Positions 15,223 to 25,872 of a stretch of DNA of 64,000 bases are shown here, piece by piece. The DNA is from Magnetococcales bacterium (GTDB lineage Bacteria > Pseudomonadota > Magnetococcia > Magnetococcales > JADFYX01). The position numbers and the translations under genes were made by a program. The DNA lies in contig PEAM01000023.1 of the NCBI GenBank assembly GCA_002753565.1, positions 1 through 64,000 of the forward strand. The letters run 5' to 3'. The notes under the pieces are model-generated. The model had not been told where the DNA came from. It ran no database searches and saw only the letters and a list, made by a program, of their open reading frames with translations. Each line of letters begins with the position of its first letter. Positions within the stretch are counted from its first letter, which is position 1.

Positions 15223-15391
15223 TGGTGCTCTGGTGGTGCTAGGATTGGTGTGAATTGTTGGCGCCTCTTCACGGAACCTCTTCACCAACAACCACAGATT
15301 TGATATGATTGGAAAATTACCAACAAATCATACCATAAGCCCGTCATTTAGACGTGGCATCGCCTTCCCAAAATTGCGACTTTTTGCGGGA

Positions 15392-15424
15392 GACTCAAGC
15401 CTAAACCAAAAAGAGGCTTGAGTC
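15392..15424 (-). terminator. Hairpin after pilE
   Basis: GACTCAAGCCT (15392-15402) and AGGCTTGAGTC (15414-15424) form a perfect 11-bp stem 29 bases after the pilE stop on the minus strand. No long T-run follows, so terminator activity is plausible rather than certain. Confidence 0.5.
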
Positions 15425-15453
15425 CGCTGATCAGGCCAGCAGCCTCCTCTTTT

Positions 15454-15906
15454 CTACCAGTAACTTGCAGGAGTCTTGATACCCTGGGAGTTATAGGTCA
15501 TGGCCCCATCCGCCGCCTGCCCCCCCTGGGGGGTGGCTGTCAGGACAATGCAGGAGGCATCCCCGGTAACACAGTAGGCAGCAGAGACAAGATAGAACCC
15601 ATTTTCTGTTGTAAACTGGTCTGAAGCGTCTACGGTCAAGTTGAGTCCAGCACCGCCTCCCAGGGTATCGGTATATTGATTGTTTCGGATCAAATATCTC
15701 TCCTGCAAAGACATGATCATCATCAGAGCTGTTTTCCCATCCACGCGCCTGGATCTACTCACCTGATCCTGATAAACAGGCAGAGCGATGGTTGTAAGAA
15801 TACCGATAATACTCAAAACAATAAGCAGCTCAATCAAGCTGAAACCGGATTGTGGGGCCGGTAGCTTGTTGTTACGCTGACTAGGGTGATGATGAACACA
15901 GCGCAT
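15454..15906 (-). CDS. pilE: Type IV pilin-like protein PilE
   Basis: The start at ATG 15906, with AAGGAG upstream, gives 150 residues and overlaps pilY1 by 26 bases. The prepilin signature is [18 protein letters not shown], with cleavage expected after the Gly preceding Phe and Glu at +5. The N-terminal helix is followed by a short globular domain with a cysteine pair ([13 protein letters not shown]) near the C-terminus. PilE is a minor pilin of the PilY1 operon that helps start pilus assembly in the inner membrane. It is the last gene of the operon. Confidence 0.85.
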   Translation of the reverse strand: MRCVHHHPSQRNNKLPAPQSGFSLIELLIVLSIIGILTTIALPVYQDQVSRSRRVDGKTALMMIMSLQERYLIRNNQYTDTLGGGAGLNLTVDASDQFTTENGFYLVSAAYCVTGDASCIVLTATPQGGQAADGAMTYNSQGIKTPASYW

Positions 15907-18900
15907 CGGTGTCACACTCCTTCCAATAGGTGCGTTTGAGCAAGTTGGCAAAGGGGATATCGGAAATAGGCTGTTCTGGGCCAACCAGTACCACCGGACT
16001 GCTTCCGGCTGGCAGTAAAATGGATGGTTCAGGGGCTATACCTCCTCTTCGCAAGGTTCTGGATCGATCCTCTTTAACCAAGAGGCTCGGGTTGTCTGGG
16101 TCTTGAGCAGGGTCCAGGTCGGAGATTGGGCTGGCGTTGCAGATATTCATCAGATAAAACCTGCTTACCCCTTGCTGAGCCTGACAGCTTTGTGTATCTG
16201 AAGCCACCGGAGTGTAGGAGGTAAACATAAGCCAGTTATCAAAAATAATGGAGCTGCCCAAAATCTTTTCGCCAATATAGCTGCTCGATTCCGTTAGCTC
16301 GACCAGCCAACCATCGGCCTCGGACAAAGAGGTGGCGGCAATGGTCTGTTCGGAGCCGCTTCCCTGACTGATCAGGTTCTCTGTGGCATTATACAGGTCA
16401 CCCTCTACCAGTTTATGATAGCTTCCACTGCTATTGGTATCCCGAATCATATAAAACCGATCATGTATCTGGACATCCAACGGGTGGGCACGATAACCGG
16501 ACCCTATGGCCAGGGTGAGTTGATTGGTTGCGTTGCAACTGGCCAAAACAAGATCTGGTGCATAAAAAAAACGTCGATTGGCGGATTTTTGACTATCCTC
16601 TGCCTCGAGTAAGGTTTCCGCCCCTCCTAAACTGGCCATCACCCCCCCTTGAACCAGAGTACTGGCACCGGTATTCTCGTCATTATCGATATCAAAGCGC
16701 CAGACTCTTCCGCCCATATCACCCACATACATCAAATCGGCAAAACCGTCCAGGTCCCGGTCCACAACCTTGATATCAGCCGGAATGCTGCTCGACATGT
16801 CGCCAAGAGGCAGGTCAGCCGAGCTGTTGTCACTGCTGGAGGCCCACCAGAGACGTTCTCCACTCTCTGCATCGACCATAAAGATCGCCCTTCCGATACT
16901 GTCGGCCTGATAGACCGTGGCATCATCCTGGTTATTGTCATAACCACCCGCGAACAGGATGACATTTTTTTCCACACCGTTTAACTTGACTTTGGTCACG
17001 ACCGGTCGTGACCAGCTCTCTCCCAGTTCAACAAAATCACCCTCCACAGCGCCGCTAATCATCCACTTGAGTTTGGGCGCCGATCGATCGGTTACATCCA
17101 ACGCATAATAGTTATGTCCACCTCGTCTCATACCAATATAGAGATAGACATGATCCCCAGAGTCCATGGTTCCATCATTGTTGACATCCTTCTGCCAGAC
17201 GGCAATGGAGCCATCCAGACCATAGGGGTGGGCTTCGGAGCCGGAGTTGATGTAGAATTTTTTCAAGTTGGGCAGCAGCTCTTTGGGAATAAAGCTGAAA
17301 AGCTCGCTCCCTGGGTCGACACCGGTATCACCATCCACATCGATTGCGTGCAACAGCCCTTCGTTGGTACCGAAAAAGATGGTCAGATCTCCCGGCCCAT
17401 AGGTGACGATAACCGGCTTGGAGTGGAGGGGGTCACCGATGTGCTGGCGGGAATCACTGCTATCTCCATCCCCATCTCGATCCAGAAGATCCACCCCTCT
17501 GGCCCATTGGATCAGGTTTTGACGATAATTTCCGCCTAAAACGGGGTCTGTCTCCCCATCGATATCCAAAAGGGCTGTGGTTAGAGCGGTATTATCTTCA
17601 TGCAGCAGATGACCACTTCCGGTCAATAGCACATTGCTCGGTTGGCTGGCTCCGGTATAGGTATAGATTTTCCGGCTAGAGAGCAGAGAATCGCTCAACT
17701 CACCGGCGGCCCCACCCAGTGTCGCATCGTTACCATCCACCCCATCGGACCAGAAGCTCTGCGCCGTATCCTTGAACAGACCGGATGAGGTATCAACAAC
17801 AGCATGATCCGGTATGTTTTCCGGCAGAACCGTTGCCGGATCATAGGTGGCGCCAACCAAAACCGCCGGCGAGCCACGCAACTCATAGCGCTTGAGGTTT
17901 CCGACCCATTCCGGCGTCTCTTCAGGTCGGAAGAGAGAAAAATAAACATCGTTCAGATGAGTGAGCCTGTTAAATTGATTGACCGCAACACCCGGTGAGA
18001 CAAATGTGCTGTCAACCTGGAGAATATCTTTAAAGATGGCTCGGAAGGCGGCGACCAAATCCGTCGCACTGGCGGCCTCATAAAAACCACCCCCTCCATA
18101 GAGGATGGCCATATCCCGCATCCAGTCACTGGTGAAGTTAAAACCGATGGTGTGGGTGGTAATGGTCTGATCATCGCTCAGGGCTGACTGATCGGTCTCT
18201 TTTAAAAACCCAACCAGCTCATGGCCACACTTTCCACTCCCGGAACCTGAGCAACTTTCACCAATCATCGACTCAACACGACTCTCTGCGGTATTGACAC
18301 TGGGAGAGCCATCAGAGAGCAGAACAAGATGGTTTTGCTGGCAGCTATTGGTCAGGGGAGATTGGTAGATGGGGCTGCCGGTAATCTCCTCCAGTTTACA
18401 GGCGCTGGCTTCCAGATTTTCCTCGCTACAACCATCCGGCTGCACCAGGGTTCCCCCACTATAGGAGGCGGGATGGCTGACTCTTGTGTATTCGGAGCGG
18501 CTCCCCTGGTTACCACGGGTTTTACCGTAGTCTACCCCTTCACCACGAAAATAACGGGCCGCTTCGTACAGGGTATCGACAATAGGGGTTCCGCTGCGAT
18601 ATTGAATATCGTTGACCAGCTCAATCAGGCGGGTCCGCACGGTTTTGCCGGTTGTTTGGGTGGCATCCCCTCCCGAAAAGGTGATTCTCAACTTGGGGGC
18701 CGCGCCGGTCTCGCCGTTGTAGGACTCCACTGTCCGCCGGCCGCTACCGGTCAGAATAAACACCATGCTGTTGCCTGCAGCCCAATCTCCCCGGTTGACA
18801 ATCTCCTGAACAAGGCTGGTCAGGTCGGGGGTTCTCAACAGACTGTCCACGGCCACCTCAGGCAGACTATTCCAGGCTACGCTGGCAGCGGTGGTGGTCC

Positions 18901-20698
18901 GACTGCTGATGTTGTGGCTGCCGCTGGAAAAGGTGGTGGCGTTACCAGACGCCTCGCCATGAATGGTCAGAGAGGTGGCTGCGCTGGAGGATTCATCGAT
19001 TTCAAACTCTATTTCGGCACTGGAAATGGTGGCCCCCTGGGGAATGGCCAGGGCACGAAAACGGATGCCAACGGTCTGGGTTGAAGACTCCTCTACCAGC
19101 TCCAAATCACTGCTGGACAGATTCATTCCGCCACTATCATCCTCCTCGGCATCGTCACTGGTGGCTGAGACCTGTTTGACCACCGACTGAACCCTACACC
19201 CCCCCCCTTCAGGGATAGAGTCCGGGTCCCAGGTTACGGAGAGTTCTGGGGCTAAACTGGGGTTGGCATCGTACGACGCTGCGATTCTGTTTCCTGGTCC
19301 ACCGGAACCGCTGATGATAAATGAGAGGGCATTTCCACCACACCAACCACTGCGATTGACAATTTCTTGAACAATGGATTTCACATCACCCTGTTGATAA
19401 CTCCCCCCCACCGTATCCCAAGCCGGGATACTGTTCCAGGCCGTCGCCGCCGAGGTGACACTGCGACTGGACAAATTGCCGGTTGCCGTTGTAAAGGGGC
19501 TGGAGTGGTCCGCAGCATCCCCTTTAAGGGTCAGGGAGAGCGCACTACTGCTGGCAGCCGCCGCTTTAAACCCCAAGGTTGCGCCGGTAATGGTTGCCCC
19601 TTGGGGAACCAGCAGATTTTGAAAGCGTAAGCCAACCCTCTGGTCACTTCCACTACCCCCGGCCCCGGTTTGGTAAGTCACCACCAGCTTGGGGGCCTCC
19701 TGACCGGCGTTGACCGACTCCACCTCTCTTTTGCCGCTACCGGTGAGAATGAAGACCATATCGTTCCCACTGGCCCACCCCCCCAGGTTGACGATCTCCT
19801 GGACAATGCCACTCAGATTGGGGGTGGTCAGTATGTCGTTGACCTGGACAATGGGCACACCGTTCCACGCCACCGAAGCCGCCGTCCTCGCCCGAGAAGA
19901 GACATTATGGTCGCTGTCGACAAAAGGCTCGGCATCGGGGCTAATCTGCCCTTCAATGAGCAGGTCGGTATCATCATCATGATAGACATCCACCTCAAAT
20001 TGAATCTCGGCACGGACAATGGTAGCCCCTTGGGGAATAGCCACACTCTGAAAGCGCAAGCCTACCGTTTGGTTGCCACCATCATAGACCAGCTCCAGAT
20101 CGGAACTGCTCATGCTCATACTGCCATTGGCTCGCTGTTCTACGGCGTCATTTTCGTTAGAAATCTGGACCTCTACCTGGGCTGTGGACGCTGCGGGTTG
20201 CAAGGTGACCATCTCCAGTTCGGTCTCATCCAAACTCATGATGCCGGTTGCACTCTCCTCGGCATCGTCACTGCTTTCATGGATGGACACCTGGGCAGAG
20301 TTGGCATCGGAAGTGGAGGAGGCACCGACAATCTCATCCACCTCCTGATCAATACCGGCTATCGGAAAAAGCACCGGCCCGCCAGGGTTGGAAAAACGCA
20401 TCAGCCCCACATTGACCCCCGCTGTTTCGGCCAAAATCTGCCGCAGCGCCTCCTTCATCCGATCCAAGCGGGTGGTTGTCGTCCCATCCAGGCTGTTCAT
20501 ACTACTGGAGGTGTCCAATACAAACAGAATATTGGGCTGAATCGTGCCACCCTGGCTCCAATCTCCGCCAAAGAAGATCTCGGTGTCGTCGGCATGACCG
20601 GGATGGCTCCCCAACAAGAGGGCCAACAGCCCCCAAAAAAGAGCAATCCCACGCTTGGAAAACCTTCGCTTTTGTTTGATTCTAAGGACAGTTTCCAT
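15881..20698 (-). CDS. pilY1: PilY1-type pilus tip adhesin with interrupted vWA domain
   Basis: The start at ATG 20698, preceded by AGGAGG, gives 1605 residues; an N-terminal signal peptide ends at GHA/DD. A vWA domain begins near residue 57 ([19 protein letters not shown] DxSxS at 62). It is interrupted at about residues 115-685 by three repeated modules, each with QTVGLRF..., IPQGATI, AWNSxP, [12 protein letters not shown], VFILTGSG and a closing PKLxxTF. The vWA resumes ([26 protein letters not shown]). The C-terminal half is the PilY1 beta-propeller with Ca-binding-like loops ([27 protein letters not shown]). PilY1 caps the pilus and can bind surfaces. Confidence 0.9.
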   Translation of the reverse strand: METVLRIKQKRRFSKRGIALFWGLLALLLGSHPGHADDTEIFFGGDWSQGGTIQPNILFVLDTSSSMNSLDGTTTTRLDRMKEALRQILAETAGVNVGLMRFSNPGGPVLFPIAGIDQEVDEIVGASSTSDANSAQVSIHESSDDAEESATGIMSLDETELEMVTLQPAASTAQVEVQISNENDAVEQRANGSMSMSSSDLELVYDGGNQTVGLRFQSVAIPQGATIVRAEIQFEVDVYHDDDTDLLIEGQISPDAEPFVDSDHNVSSRARTAASVAWNGVPIVQVNDILTTPNLSGIVQEIVNLGGWASGNDMVFILTGSGKREVESVNAGQEAPKLVVTYQTGAGGSGSDQRVGLRFQNLLVPQGATITGATLGFKAAAASSSALSLTLKGDAADHSSPFTTATGNLSSRSVTSAATAWNSIPAWDTVGGSYQQGDVKSIVQEIVNRSGWCGGNALSFIISGSGGPGNRIAASYDANPSLAPELSVTWDPDSIPEGGGCRVQSVVKQVSATSDDAEEDDSGGMNLSSSDLELVEESSTQTVGIRFRALAIPQGATISSAEIEFEIDESSSAATSLTIHGEASGNATTFSSGSHNISSRTTTAASVAWNSLPEVAVDSLLRTPDLTSLVQEIVNRGDWAAGNSMVFILTGSGRRTVESYNGETGAAPKLRITFSGGDATQTTGKTVRTRLIELVNDIQYRSGTPIVDTLYEAARYFRGEGVDYGKTRGNQGSRSEYTRVSHPASYSGGTLVQPDGCSEENLEASACKLEEITGSPIYQSPLTNSCQQNHLVLLSDGSPSVNTAESRVESMIGESCSGSGSGKCGHELVGFLKETDQSALSDDQTITTHTIGFNFTSDWMRDMAILYGGGGFYEAASATDLVAAFRAIFKDILQVDSTFVSPGVAVNQFNRLTHLNDVYFSLFRPEETPEWVGNLKRYELRGSPAVLVGATYDPATVLPENIPDHAVVDTSSGLFKDTAQSFWSDGVDGNDATLGGAAGELSDSLLSSRKIYTYTGASQPSNVLLTGSGHLLHEDNTALTTALLDIDGETDPVLGGNYRQNLIQWARGVDLLDRDGDGDSSDSRQHIGDPLHSKPVIVTYGPGDLTIFFGTNEGLLHAIDVDGDTGVDPGSELFSFIPKELLPNLKKFYINSGSEAHPYGLDGSIAVWQKDVNNDGTMDSGDHVYLYIGMRRGGHNYYALDVTDRSAPKLKWMISGAVEGDFVELGESWSRPVVTKVKLNGVEKNVILFAGGYDNNQDDATVYQADSIGRAIFMVDAESGERLWWASSSDNSSADLPLGDMSSSIPADIKVVDRDLDGFADLMYVGDMGGRVWRFDIDNDENTGASTLVQGGVMASLGGAETLLEAEDSQKSANRRFFYAPDLVLASCNATNQLTLAIGSGYRAHPLDVQIHDRFYMIRDTNSSGSYHKLVEGDLYNATENLISQGSGSEQTIAATSLSEADGWLVELTESSSYIGEKILGSSIIFDNWLMFTSYTPVASDTQSCQAQQGVSRFYLMNICNASPISDLDPAQDPDNPSLLVKEDRSRTLRRGGIAPEPSILLPAGSSPVVLVGPEQPISDIPFANLLKRTYWKECDTDALCSSSP

Positions 20699-21194
20699 TT
20701 CCACCTCCTGAAGATGGGCCAATTTTTTCAACACCCTGCAAGTTGGTCGTTTGTGCATTGAGGGTCGCGATGGAGCCACGCCCCCGAACTTTATAGCGAT
20801 GACCAACAAAGTTCTGACCGCCAACCCCCATACTAAAACCGGGGACCACCACTTCGCCGTTGTAACAGATCAACGCTTGACTCAGAAGAGTCGGGTCTTC
20901 CAGATCATACCCCTCTCCCGGTGCGGGGCGTTGGGCCGTTGCAACCAGTCCATCCACCAAGACATTCCCAACAACCAACGGTCCGTTAGCCTCCTCTATC
21001 ACCAAGCCAATGGCCGACTCAGCCCCTTGAAAGGTGATCCTTTTTTTTTGGGTGTTGCCGGATATCTTCTCATTAAGGGTGCTGGTTCGTGAGCCGGTTA
21101 TGGCAAAAAACGTCAGCAGAAACAGCATCATTAAACTAACAATCAAGACAGAGCCCTGTTGGTCGTTCTGTGGATGGTTGACTGGCCTGTTCAC
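20682..21194 (-). CDS. pilX: Type IV minor pilin PilX
   Basis: A 170-residue protein with the PilX N-terminus QQGSVLIVSLMMLFLLTFF followed by AITGSR. PilX lacks the classic Glu5 and is recognised by this hydrophobic pattern. Its end overlaps the pilY1 start by 17 bases. It works with PilV, PilW, FimT/U and PilY1 in an initiation complex for pilus growth. The C-terminal domain is small and ends GGGNGNCP. Confidence 0.85.
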   Translation of the reverse strand: MNRPVNHPQNDQQGSVLIVSLMMLFLLTFFAITGSRTSTLNEKISGNTQKKRITFQGAESAIGLVIEEANGPLVVGNVLVDGLVATAQRPAPGEGYDLEDPTLLSQALICYNGEVVVPGFSMGVGGQNFVGHRYKVRGRGSIATLNAQTTNLQGVEKIGPSSGGGNGNCP

Positions 21195-21209
21195 ACGCCT
21201 TACCTCTGG

Positions 21210-21941
21210 CTAATAGGGAGTCCGATTACGCAAAACGATGGTGGTAGAGAAGATGCGCCGCAACCATCCATCGGTAAAGGGTCCTACGGGGGCTTCGTTG
21301 AGCAGACGATGCGCGCGAATTTCACTGCCCCCCACATTTTGACCATTGCTGACCAACCAGGCGATACGAACCGTCAGAACCCGACTCCAATCGACAACAT
21401 TGCTGGCCTTGCGGTAGACATTGACCTGGCCATCTTCCAGAGTGTCGGTATCTTCACCATAGAGAATCTGCATCCGTTCACAATTTTCCACCAAAGGGTA
21501 GTACTGGGTGCCGGTCGCTATGGTGCCGATACAGCCCAATTCGGGAAGCCCCCCGGCATTGTTCTGGATCAGGTATTGATTTTGGGTAATCGCTCCTCCG
21601 GTCGCATCCCCGCCACAATTGATGGTGGACTCATACTGGATGGTCACACGATCACTGCTGTTGGCACTCCCCCCCTCTGTACCGGTAATGGCTGTTGTGA
21701 GGGCATCACTGTTTCTGGGATAGCCGGCCATTCGCAGGTCGGCACCAATAAAATCTTCCAGAAACCGACCCGACTCCTGAACCTGCTCCAACCCCTGTTG
21801 CAGTTGATAGTTGATGCGCTGGTTCTGGAACACCCTTATGGTCCCGCCAAGAATCAACAACCCGACGGTCATGGCGATCATCAGCTCAACCAGAGAGAAA
21901 CCACCCTGCTCCGCATCCACCTTATGAACAATGTTCATCAT
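21210..21941 (-). CDS. pilW: Type IV minor pilin PilW
   Basis: The start at ATG 21941 overlaps the pilV stop (ATGA) and gives 243 residues; the frame extends further upstream within pilV but those starts are unlikely. The prepilin motif is GGFSLVELMIAMTVGLLIL, with Glu5. The globular domain includes typical PilW features such as ADLRMAGYPRN and a late VLTVRIAWLVSN strand. PilW is a minor pilin of the assembly-initiation complex. Confidence 0.85.
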   Translation of the reverse strand: MMNIVHKVDAEQGGFSLVELMIAMTVGLLILGGTIRVFQNQRINYQLQQGLEQVQESGRFLEDFIGADLRMAGYPRNSDALTTAITGTEGGSANSSDRVTIQYESTINCGGDATGGAITQNQYLIQNNAGGLPELGCIGTIATGTQYYPLVENCERMQILYGEDTDTLEDGQVNVYRKASNVVDWSRVLTVRIAWLVSNGQNVGGSEIRAHRLLNEAPVGPFTDGWLRRIFSTTIVLRNRTPY

Positions 21942-22576
21942 GGCACCACATTGATGGCGACACAGTCGGTATTGGCGGGACAGCTGGCATCTGCAGCCAG
22001 CCTCTTCCAACCAAACCGTTGCCAGGAGACCCGAATGGTTTGTGCCGATGTGGCTGTACAGGGGGCAGGACAAGAGACGGCAATCTGTAAACCAGGCAGA
22101 CTCTGTCCCACACCGGTTGTCTGGTTGTTATATCCCCAGGCTTGGCAATAGACCTGAAAAGCATCAAATTCGGCCATCTGCGTGGCGTTGCAGGCTGTCC
22201 CGTTGATCACACCGCCCGCCGAATCCAGGTCATCACTACAGAGGGCTGTTGGAAAGGTGGTTGATATCAGCCCACCCAGGTTTTGGGTACAGTCGATCTC
22301 TGAATAGGAGAGAGGAGAGACGGTGCGTTGGGTTAAATCGTAGGATTGACTGATGGCCCCCTCAGGATTGGCGTGGAGACGTTCGGACAGCTCTTGAGCA
22401 ATGGAGGTGGCCTGACCTCGATAATAAGACTCCTGACTGCTCCTAAGCCCGTTCAACTGCAGAGACCCCAAGCCAAGCAGGCCAATGGAGAGAACCAGAA
22501 GCGCCACCAGGTTCTCTATCAGGGTAAAGCCGCTGGTTCCAGAGGAGAGGGGAAATCTTTTTCTTAGGGTGTACAT
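21938..22576 (-). CDS. pilV: Type IV minor pilin PilV
   Basis: A 212-residue protein with the prepilin signature SGFTLIENLVALLVLSIGLL, then GLGSLQLNGLRSSQ, which is characteristic of PilV. Glu is present at position 5 of the mature form. The globular part holds several cysteines. Its start overlaps the fimT end by 13 bases and its stop overlaps the pilW start, so translation of the operon is coupled. Confidence 0.85.
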   Translation of the reverse strand: MYTLRKRFPLSSGTSGFTLIENLVALLVLSIGLLGLGSLQLNGLRSSQESYYRGQATSIAQELSERLHANPEGAISQSYDLTQRTVSPLSYSEIDCTQNLGGLISTTFPTALCSDDLDSAGGVINGTACNATQMAEFDAFQVYCQAWGYNNQTTGVGQSLPGLQIAVSCPAPCTATSAQTIRVSWQRFGWKRLAADASCPANTDCVAINVVP

Positions 22577-23109
22577 GTCACCGCTCCGGTTGATGTGGAG
22601 AGACGACCGATGGCGCTGACAGTCAAGGTTCGAGCATCACTACCGGCGCCTCGATCATCACAAAAAACCAACGTCCCACTCTGCAAGCTGCCATCTACCT
22701 TCCGAATCAAGCCGTTAGCGTTGTAGGAGAGATAGTCTCGAACATGAGCACTCCCTCGAACGGTCACACCATTGGCCGTCGCACCGGCGTTGACCTGTAG
22801 CAGGGTATCGCCGGTGGTTTGGGTGCCCGAATCGTCCGCATCCACAAACACCGCCCAGCCCAGCTCCCACTGCCCGGTTGTCAGGCAGGTTGTTCCGCTG
22901 GCTGAGGGACAGAGAGTAATCCGAGCGGAACGGTTGATGGCCTCGCTGCGGGCATAGTTTGTCAGGCCGACAAAGTTATTAACCCGCACAACCATACGAC
23001 CATTTTTAATAATCTGGCTAAAGGTCGGCACAGCCAGTGTTAAAAGAACAAAGGCGATCGCCATCACAATCAGCAGCTCCAGCAAGGTATATCCCGAATT
23101 GTTCTTCAT
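22564..23109 (-). CDS. fimT: GspH/FimT-type minor pilin
   Basis: A 181-residue protein opening MKNNSGYTLLELLIVMAIAF, a short leader and prepilin motif with Glu5. The globular domain has the GspH/FimT pattern: NNFVGLTNYARSEAINRSARITLCPS, WELGWAVFVDADDSG and a late GTLVFCDDRG. It is the first gene of the fimT-pilVWX-pilY1-pilE operon. Related FimU and FimT proteins are minor pilins, some of which bind DNA; which of these it corresponds to cannot be settled from sequence. Confidence 0.85.
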   Translation of the reverse strand: MKNNSGYTLLELLIVMAIAFVLLTLAVPTFSQIIKNGRMVVRVNNFVGLTNYARSEAINRSARITLCPSASGTTCLTTGQWELGWAVFVDADDSGTQTTGDTLLQVNAGATANGVTVRGSAHVRDYLSYNANGLIRKVDGSLQSGTLVFCDDRGAGSDARTLTVSAIGRLSTSTGAVTCTP

Positions 23110-23377
23110 AGTTTACTATTAACTCAAATAACATACCAACTATTTAAACAGTTGCTTTTAGGGCAAAAAAAGCTGTTTCTTCAAAAAAAAACCACCCCAA
23201 AGCGTAAAAATACACTCCTTAAAGTAAAATATTTATACACATCTTGTGCGTAGTGTTGAGTAGGGCGGAACAGGGGGCTGAAGGGGTGTCGGGTGGGGGG
23301 GCACAAAAGATCCGCTGCTGCTTGGGGCTTGATAAGACTAAAAGAGAGATAGGTTAAGCAAGGTACCTTCAACCCCG

Positions 23378-23614
23378 TCACTCCACGGCATACAGCTCTC
23401 TACCTTCCAACAGCTCAGTCTGATCATCTTCAAAAGGGTTTAAGCCTCTCTTTTTTTCGAGGTATTTATACACACCAAAACCGGCTGCTGAAACAGCCAC
23501 GACAATAAGGACAGGCCCCCAACAGGCGCCCAACCCCAAGCCAGCGCCCAATGCCGGCCCTTTGACTGAAACCGCTTTGCCTGTCATGGTGGAAAACTTT
23601 GTCATGGGGGTCAT
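23378..23614 (-). CDS. Mms6/MamG/MamD-like small membrane protein
   Basis: The start at ATG 23614 is preceded by TGGAG and gives 78 residues; upstream starts to 23629 are possible. A glycine-leucine repeat (GPALGAGLGLGACWGPVL) runs into one membrane helix (LIVVAVSAAGFGVYKY), then a basic patch (LEKKR) and an acidic tail (FEDDQTELLEGRELYAVE). Mms6 and MamG/MamD magnetosome proteins have this order: LG repeat, WGP, helix, YKY-like basic turn and acidic C-terminus that binds iron. The match is by recall of the family pattern. Neighbours are not known magnetosome genes. Confidence 0.5.
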   Translation of the reverse strand: MTPMTKFSTMTGKAVSVKGPALGAGLGLGACWGPVLIVVAVSAAGFGVYKYLEKKRGLNPFEDDQTELLEGRELYAVE

Positions 23615-23671
23615 TGTGCTACACTCCAATCATCGTCATCACTTGAAGGTGACGGCAGGGTTCTCAACAAC

Positions 23672-24253
23672 TCATCCATCTTTGAGTTTTTTGTAGAGAT
23701 CTTTAGGCTTGACCAGAACCAGGCTAAAGCGCCCAAAACTGATCACATCGGCATAGTTCAACTCTTTTTCCCAAAATTTGGCCAAACGCTTACCGTTGAC
23801 GATGGTAAAATTGCTCGACCCCAGATCCTTGATGCTAAACACATTGAGCTTTTTGGTCTTCCCCTCCCCCACATAAAACTCCGCATGTTTGGAGGAGATG
23901 GATTGATCCAACAAAATAATGTCGTTGCTACTGGCACGACCAATGGAAATCTTGTTTTTTTTGCTGTTGGAAGGGGTAACCTTGCCGAAAAGGGGATAGA
24001 CATGTTTCTCCAACATTTTCAGGCGGGCTACCTCGTTTTTTTGCTCAGGGGATTGAAGAAAAAGAACCGTCTCCATATGTCGGCTGTTTTTCTTCATATC
24101 CACCTTATTATCAAACCAACCACGGTAGAGACCCGAGCCGACAAGAACAGCGTGGGGGATGGCTGCCAAAAACTCGTCGGCACTGCTGTTTGTCGCAAAC
24201 TCTTGCAGCAGTTTAAAGTCAAATCTTCCGGTTTCATCAATCAATGTCGTCAA
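23672..24253 (-). CDS. FHA-domain protein
   Basis: A 193-residue cytoplasmic protein. The C-terminal half is an FHA domain: ISIGRASSNDIILLDQSISS, KHAEF, KDLGSSNFTIVNGKRL and ADVISFGRF, with the conserved GR, SS.H and N residues for phosphothreonine binding. The N-terminal 90 residues are not recognised. It lies 56 bases after the Ser/Thr kinase gene on the same strand, so it is a likely phospho-dependent partner of that kinase. Confidence 0.85.
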   Translation of the reverse strand: MTTLIDETGRFDFKLLQEFATNSSADEFLAAIPHAVLVGSGLYRGWFDNKVDMKKNSRHMETVLFLQSPEQKNEVARLKMLEKHVYPLFGKVTPSNSKKNKISIGRASSNDIILLDQSISSKHAEFYVGEGKTKKLNVFSIKDLGSSNFTIVNGKRLAKFWEKELNYADVISFGRFSLVLVKPKDLYKKLKDG

Positions 24254-24309
24254 TCATCCTGCTCCCGTTAGTGCAACCTGTCAGCACGACACAATCTACG
24301 CGTATCGGC

Positions 24310-25746
24310 TCAGGGACGTTTTTTCAACTGAATCTCCAGCACTCTATCTCTATTCTTGATTTTTATCCACTTCCTTTTCGTCTCATACCCGGCACGGGAA
24401 ACCTCCAGGTGATAGTTTTCGGGTGGAAGCTTGATGCCCGGCTGGTAGGGCGGCTGAATATTTAAAATCTTAATCTCTGCATCAGCCGGTATGGTGCGGA
24501 TGGTCAGGCTGAATTCCGACGCAGAGGTGGAGGGGGCCAGCACACGCTCGACCAATGAACTGGTTTGTTGAAAAACCTCAGGGAAAAAGCCGGCCGGCTT
24601 ATCTGGCCCGTTTGGCTCCTCAACAGCCATTAGAGGCCGGAAATGTTCATACCCCATCAGGATAATGGGTTGCAGCAACAAAAACAGAGCTGTCGCTATC
24701 CCAAGAGATTTTCGGCAGTTAGCTGGAGGCTCTGCCTTTTTTATGCTGGCAGACGCCCCCCCTTGGGTCTCCTTATCCAGGGATTTGGGTATCGACAAAA
24801 CCGTCTCGGCATCGTGAGACGAGATGGAGCGCTGAGGCGTTCGCATCACTTTCAACCAGGCATCGATGGTTTGTGGTCTTTTTGTCTGGTCGATTAACAG
24901 AGCTTGATCGATGGCGTTTAAAAATTCCTCCGGATATTTTCCCCTGCCAACCTCTTTAGCCAGTTTAAGGGGGTCCGGTTGATGATTGGAGATGGCTCTC
25001 AACCGTGTGCCCGCATCATAGGGGTTGACACCGCTAACCATCTGATAGAGAACCGCCCCCATGGCAAAAATATCGGTCCACGGCCCCTGCTCACCTTTTT
25101 GAAGAAACTGCTCTGGCGGGGCGTAGGCGGGGGTAGCCAGGACGGTTAATTGAGTGTTCTTTTCCAACAACGCCTGCCGAGCCGCTCCAAAATCCAGCAG
25201 AACTGGGACACCATTATCTCGAATAATGATATTATCCGGCTTGATATCCCTATGGATAATGCCGGTTTTATGGATGGCTTTGAGTCCACCACTCAAATAG
25301 CGGACAATTTTGTACAGCTCATCTTTGCTGAAGTCTGAACTACCAAGAAACAGGTTTTTTTTGCGCTGTTTGATATGCTTTTTCAGGCTGAGTCCCGGCT
25401 CATAATCCATAATCAGATAGGCGGTGCCCATTTTTTGAAAAATACGCACAATACCAACAATACTGACATGTTTAAATTTGGCGAGGGTGCGGCCCTCCAG
25501 AAAAAAGCGATCCAACCCCCATTTAAACAGCTCTGGATCGGCCCCCCTTTGAGGCATGACGCTGTAGTCACTATTGCGGACAGAAAAGGCCTTGGGGAAA
25601 TACTCCTTGATCGCCACCTCTCGATCCAGATGTTTATCATGGGCCAGATAGGTGATACCAAAAGCACCAGCCCCCAATACTCGAATGATTTGACACTCAT
25701 TGAGGATAAAGCCCTGGGGTAGCGGTTTTTGAATCGGATCTGACAT
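24310..25746 (-). CDS. Ser/Thr protein kinase with C-terminal PEGA domain
   Basis: A 478-residue protein. Residues about 17-290 are a Hanks-type kinase: glycine loop RVLGAGAFGITYLAHD, lysine in VAIKEYFP, catalytic loop HRDIKPDNIII, DFG in LLDFGAARQ and TPAYAPPEQF in the activation segment. One membrane helix near residue 345 (LGIATALFLLLQPIILMG) is followed by a PEGA-type domain (TIRTIPADAEIKILN, YHLEVSRAGYETKRKWIKI) outside the membrane. Such kinases sense through the extracytoplasmic domain. The FHA gene downstream is the probable effector. A 17-bp palindrome lies upstream. Confidence 0.9.
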   Translation of the reverse strand: MSDPIQKPLPQGFILNECQIIRVLGAGAFGITYLAHDKHLDREVAIKEYFPKAFSVRNSDYSVMPQRGADPELFKWGLDRFFLEGRTLAKFKHVSIVGIVRIFQKMGTAYLIMDYEPGLSLKKHIKQRKKNLFLGSSDFSKDELYKIVRYLSGGLKAIHKTGIIHRDIKPDNIIIRDNGVPVLLDFGAARQALLEKNTQLTVLATPAYAPPEQFLQKGEQGPWTDIFAMGAVLYQMVSGVNPYDAGTRLRAISNHQPDPLKLAKEVGRGKYPEEFLNAIDQALLIDQTKRPQTIDAWLKVMRTPQRSISSHDAETVLSIPKSLDKETQGGASASIKKAEPPANCRKSLGIATALFLLLQPIILMGYEHFRPLMAVEEPNGPDKPAGFFPEVFQQTSSLVERVLAPSTSASEFSLTIRTIPADAEIKILNIQPPYQPGIKLPPENYHLEVSRAGYETKRKWIKIKNRDRVLEIQLKKRP

Positions 25747-25798
25747 TACTCAATCTCTTTTCACGAACACTAGGATGAGACCCTCTCACCCTATTGGC

Positions 25799-25815
25799 CA
25801 TACAAGCCTTGTATG
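25799..25815. promoter_or_regulatory. 17-bp palindrome upstream of kinase gene
   Basis: CATACAAG-C-CTTGTATG is a perfect palindrome 53 bases before the start of the Ser/Thr kinase and 58 bases after the stop of the hybrid kinase on the minus strand. It could be an operator; as a hairpin it lacks a T-run in the minus direction. Confidence 0.4.
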
Positions 25816-25872
25816 TAGCATATTTTTTCCATTCAATATAGCTCCTTGTCGGTTCAACCAAGAGAGAGTCCC

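Noticed and set aside
19670-20761. Long + strand frame of 363 codons opposite pilY1
   Set aside because: It is the antisense of a strongly supported PilY1 coding region and has no recognisable domain or ribosome site.
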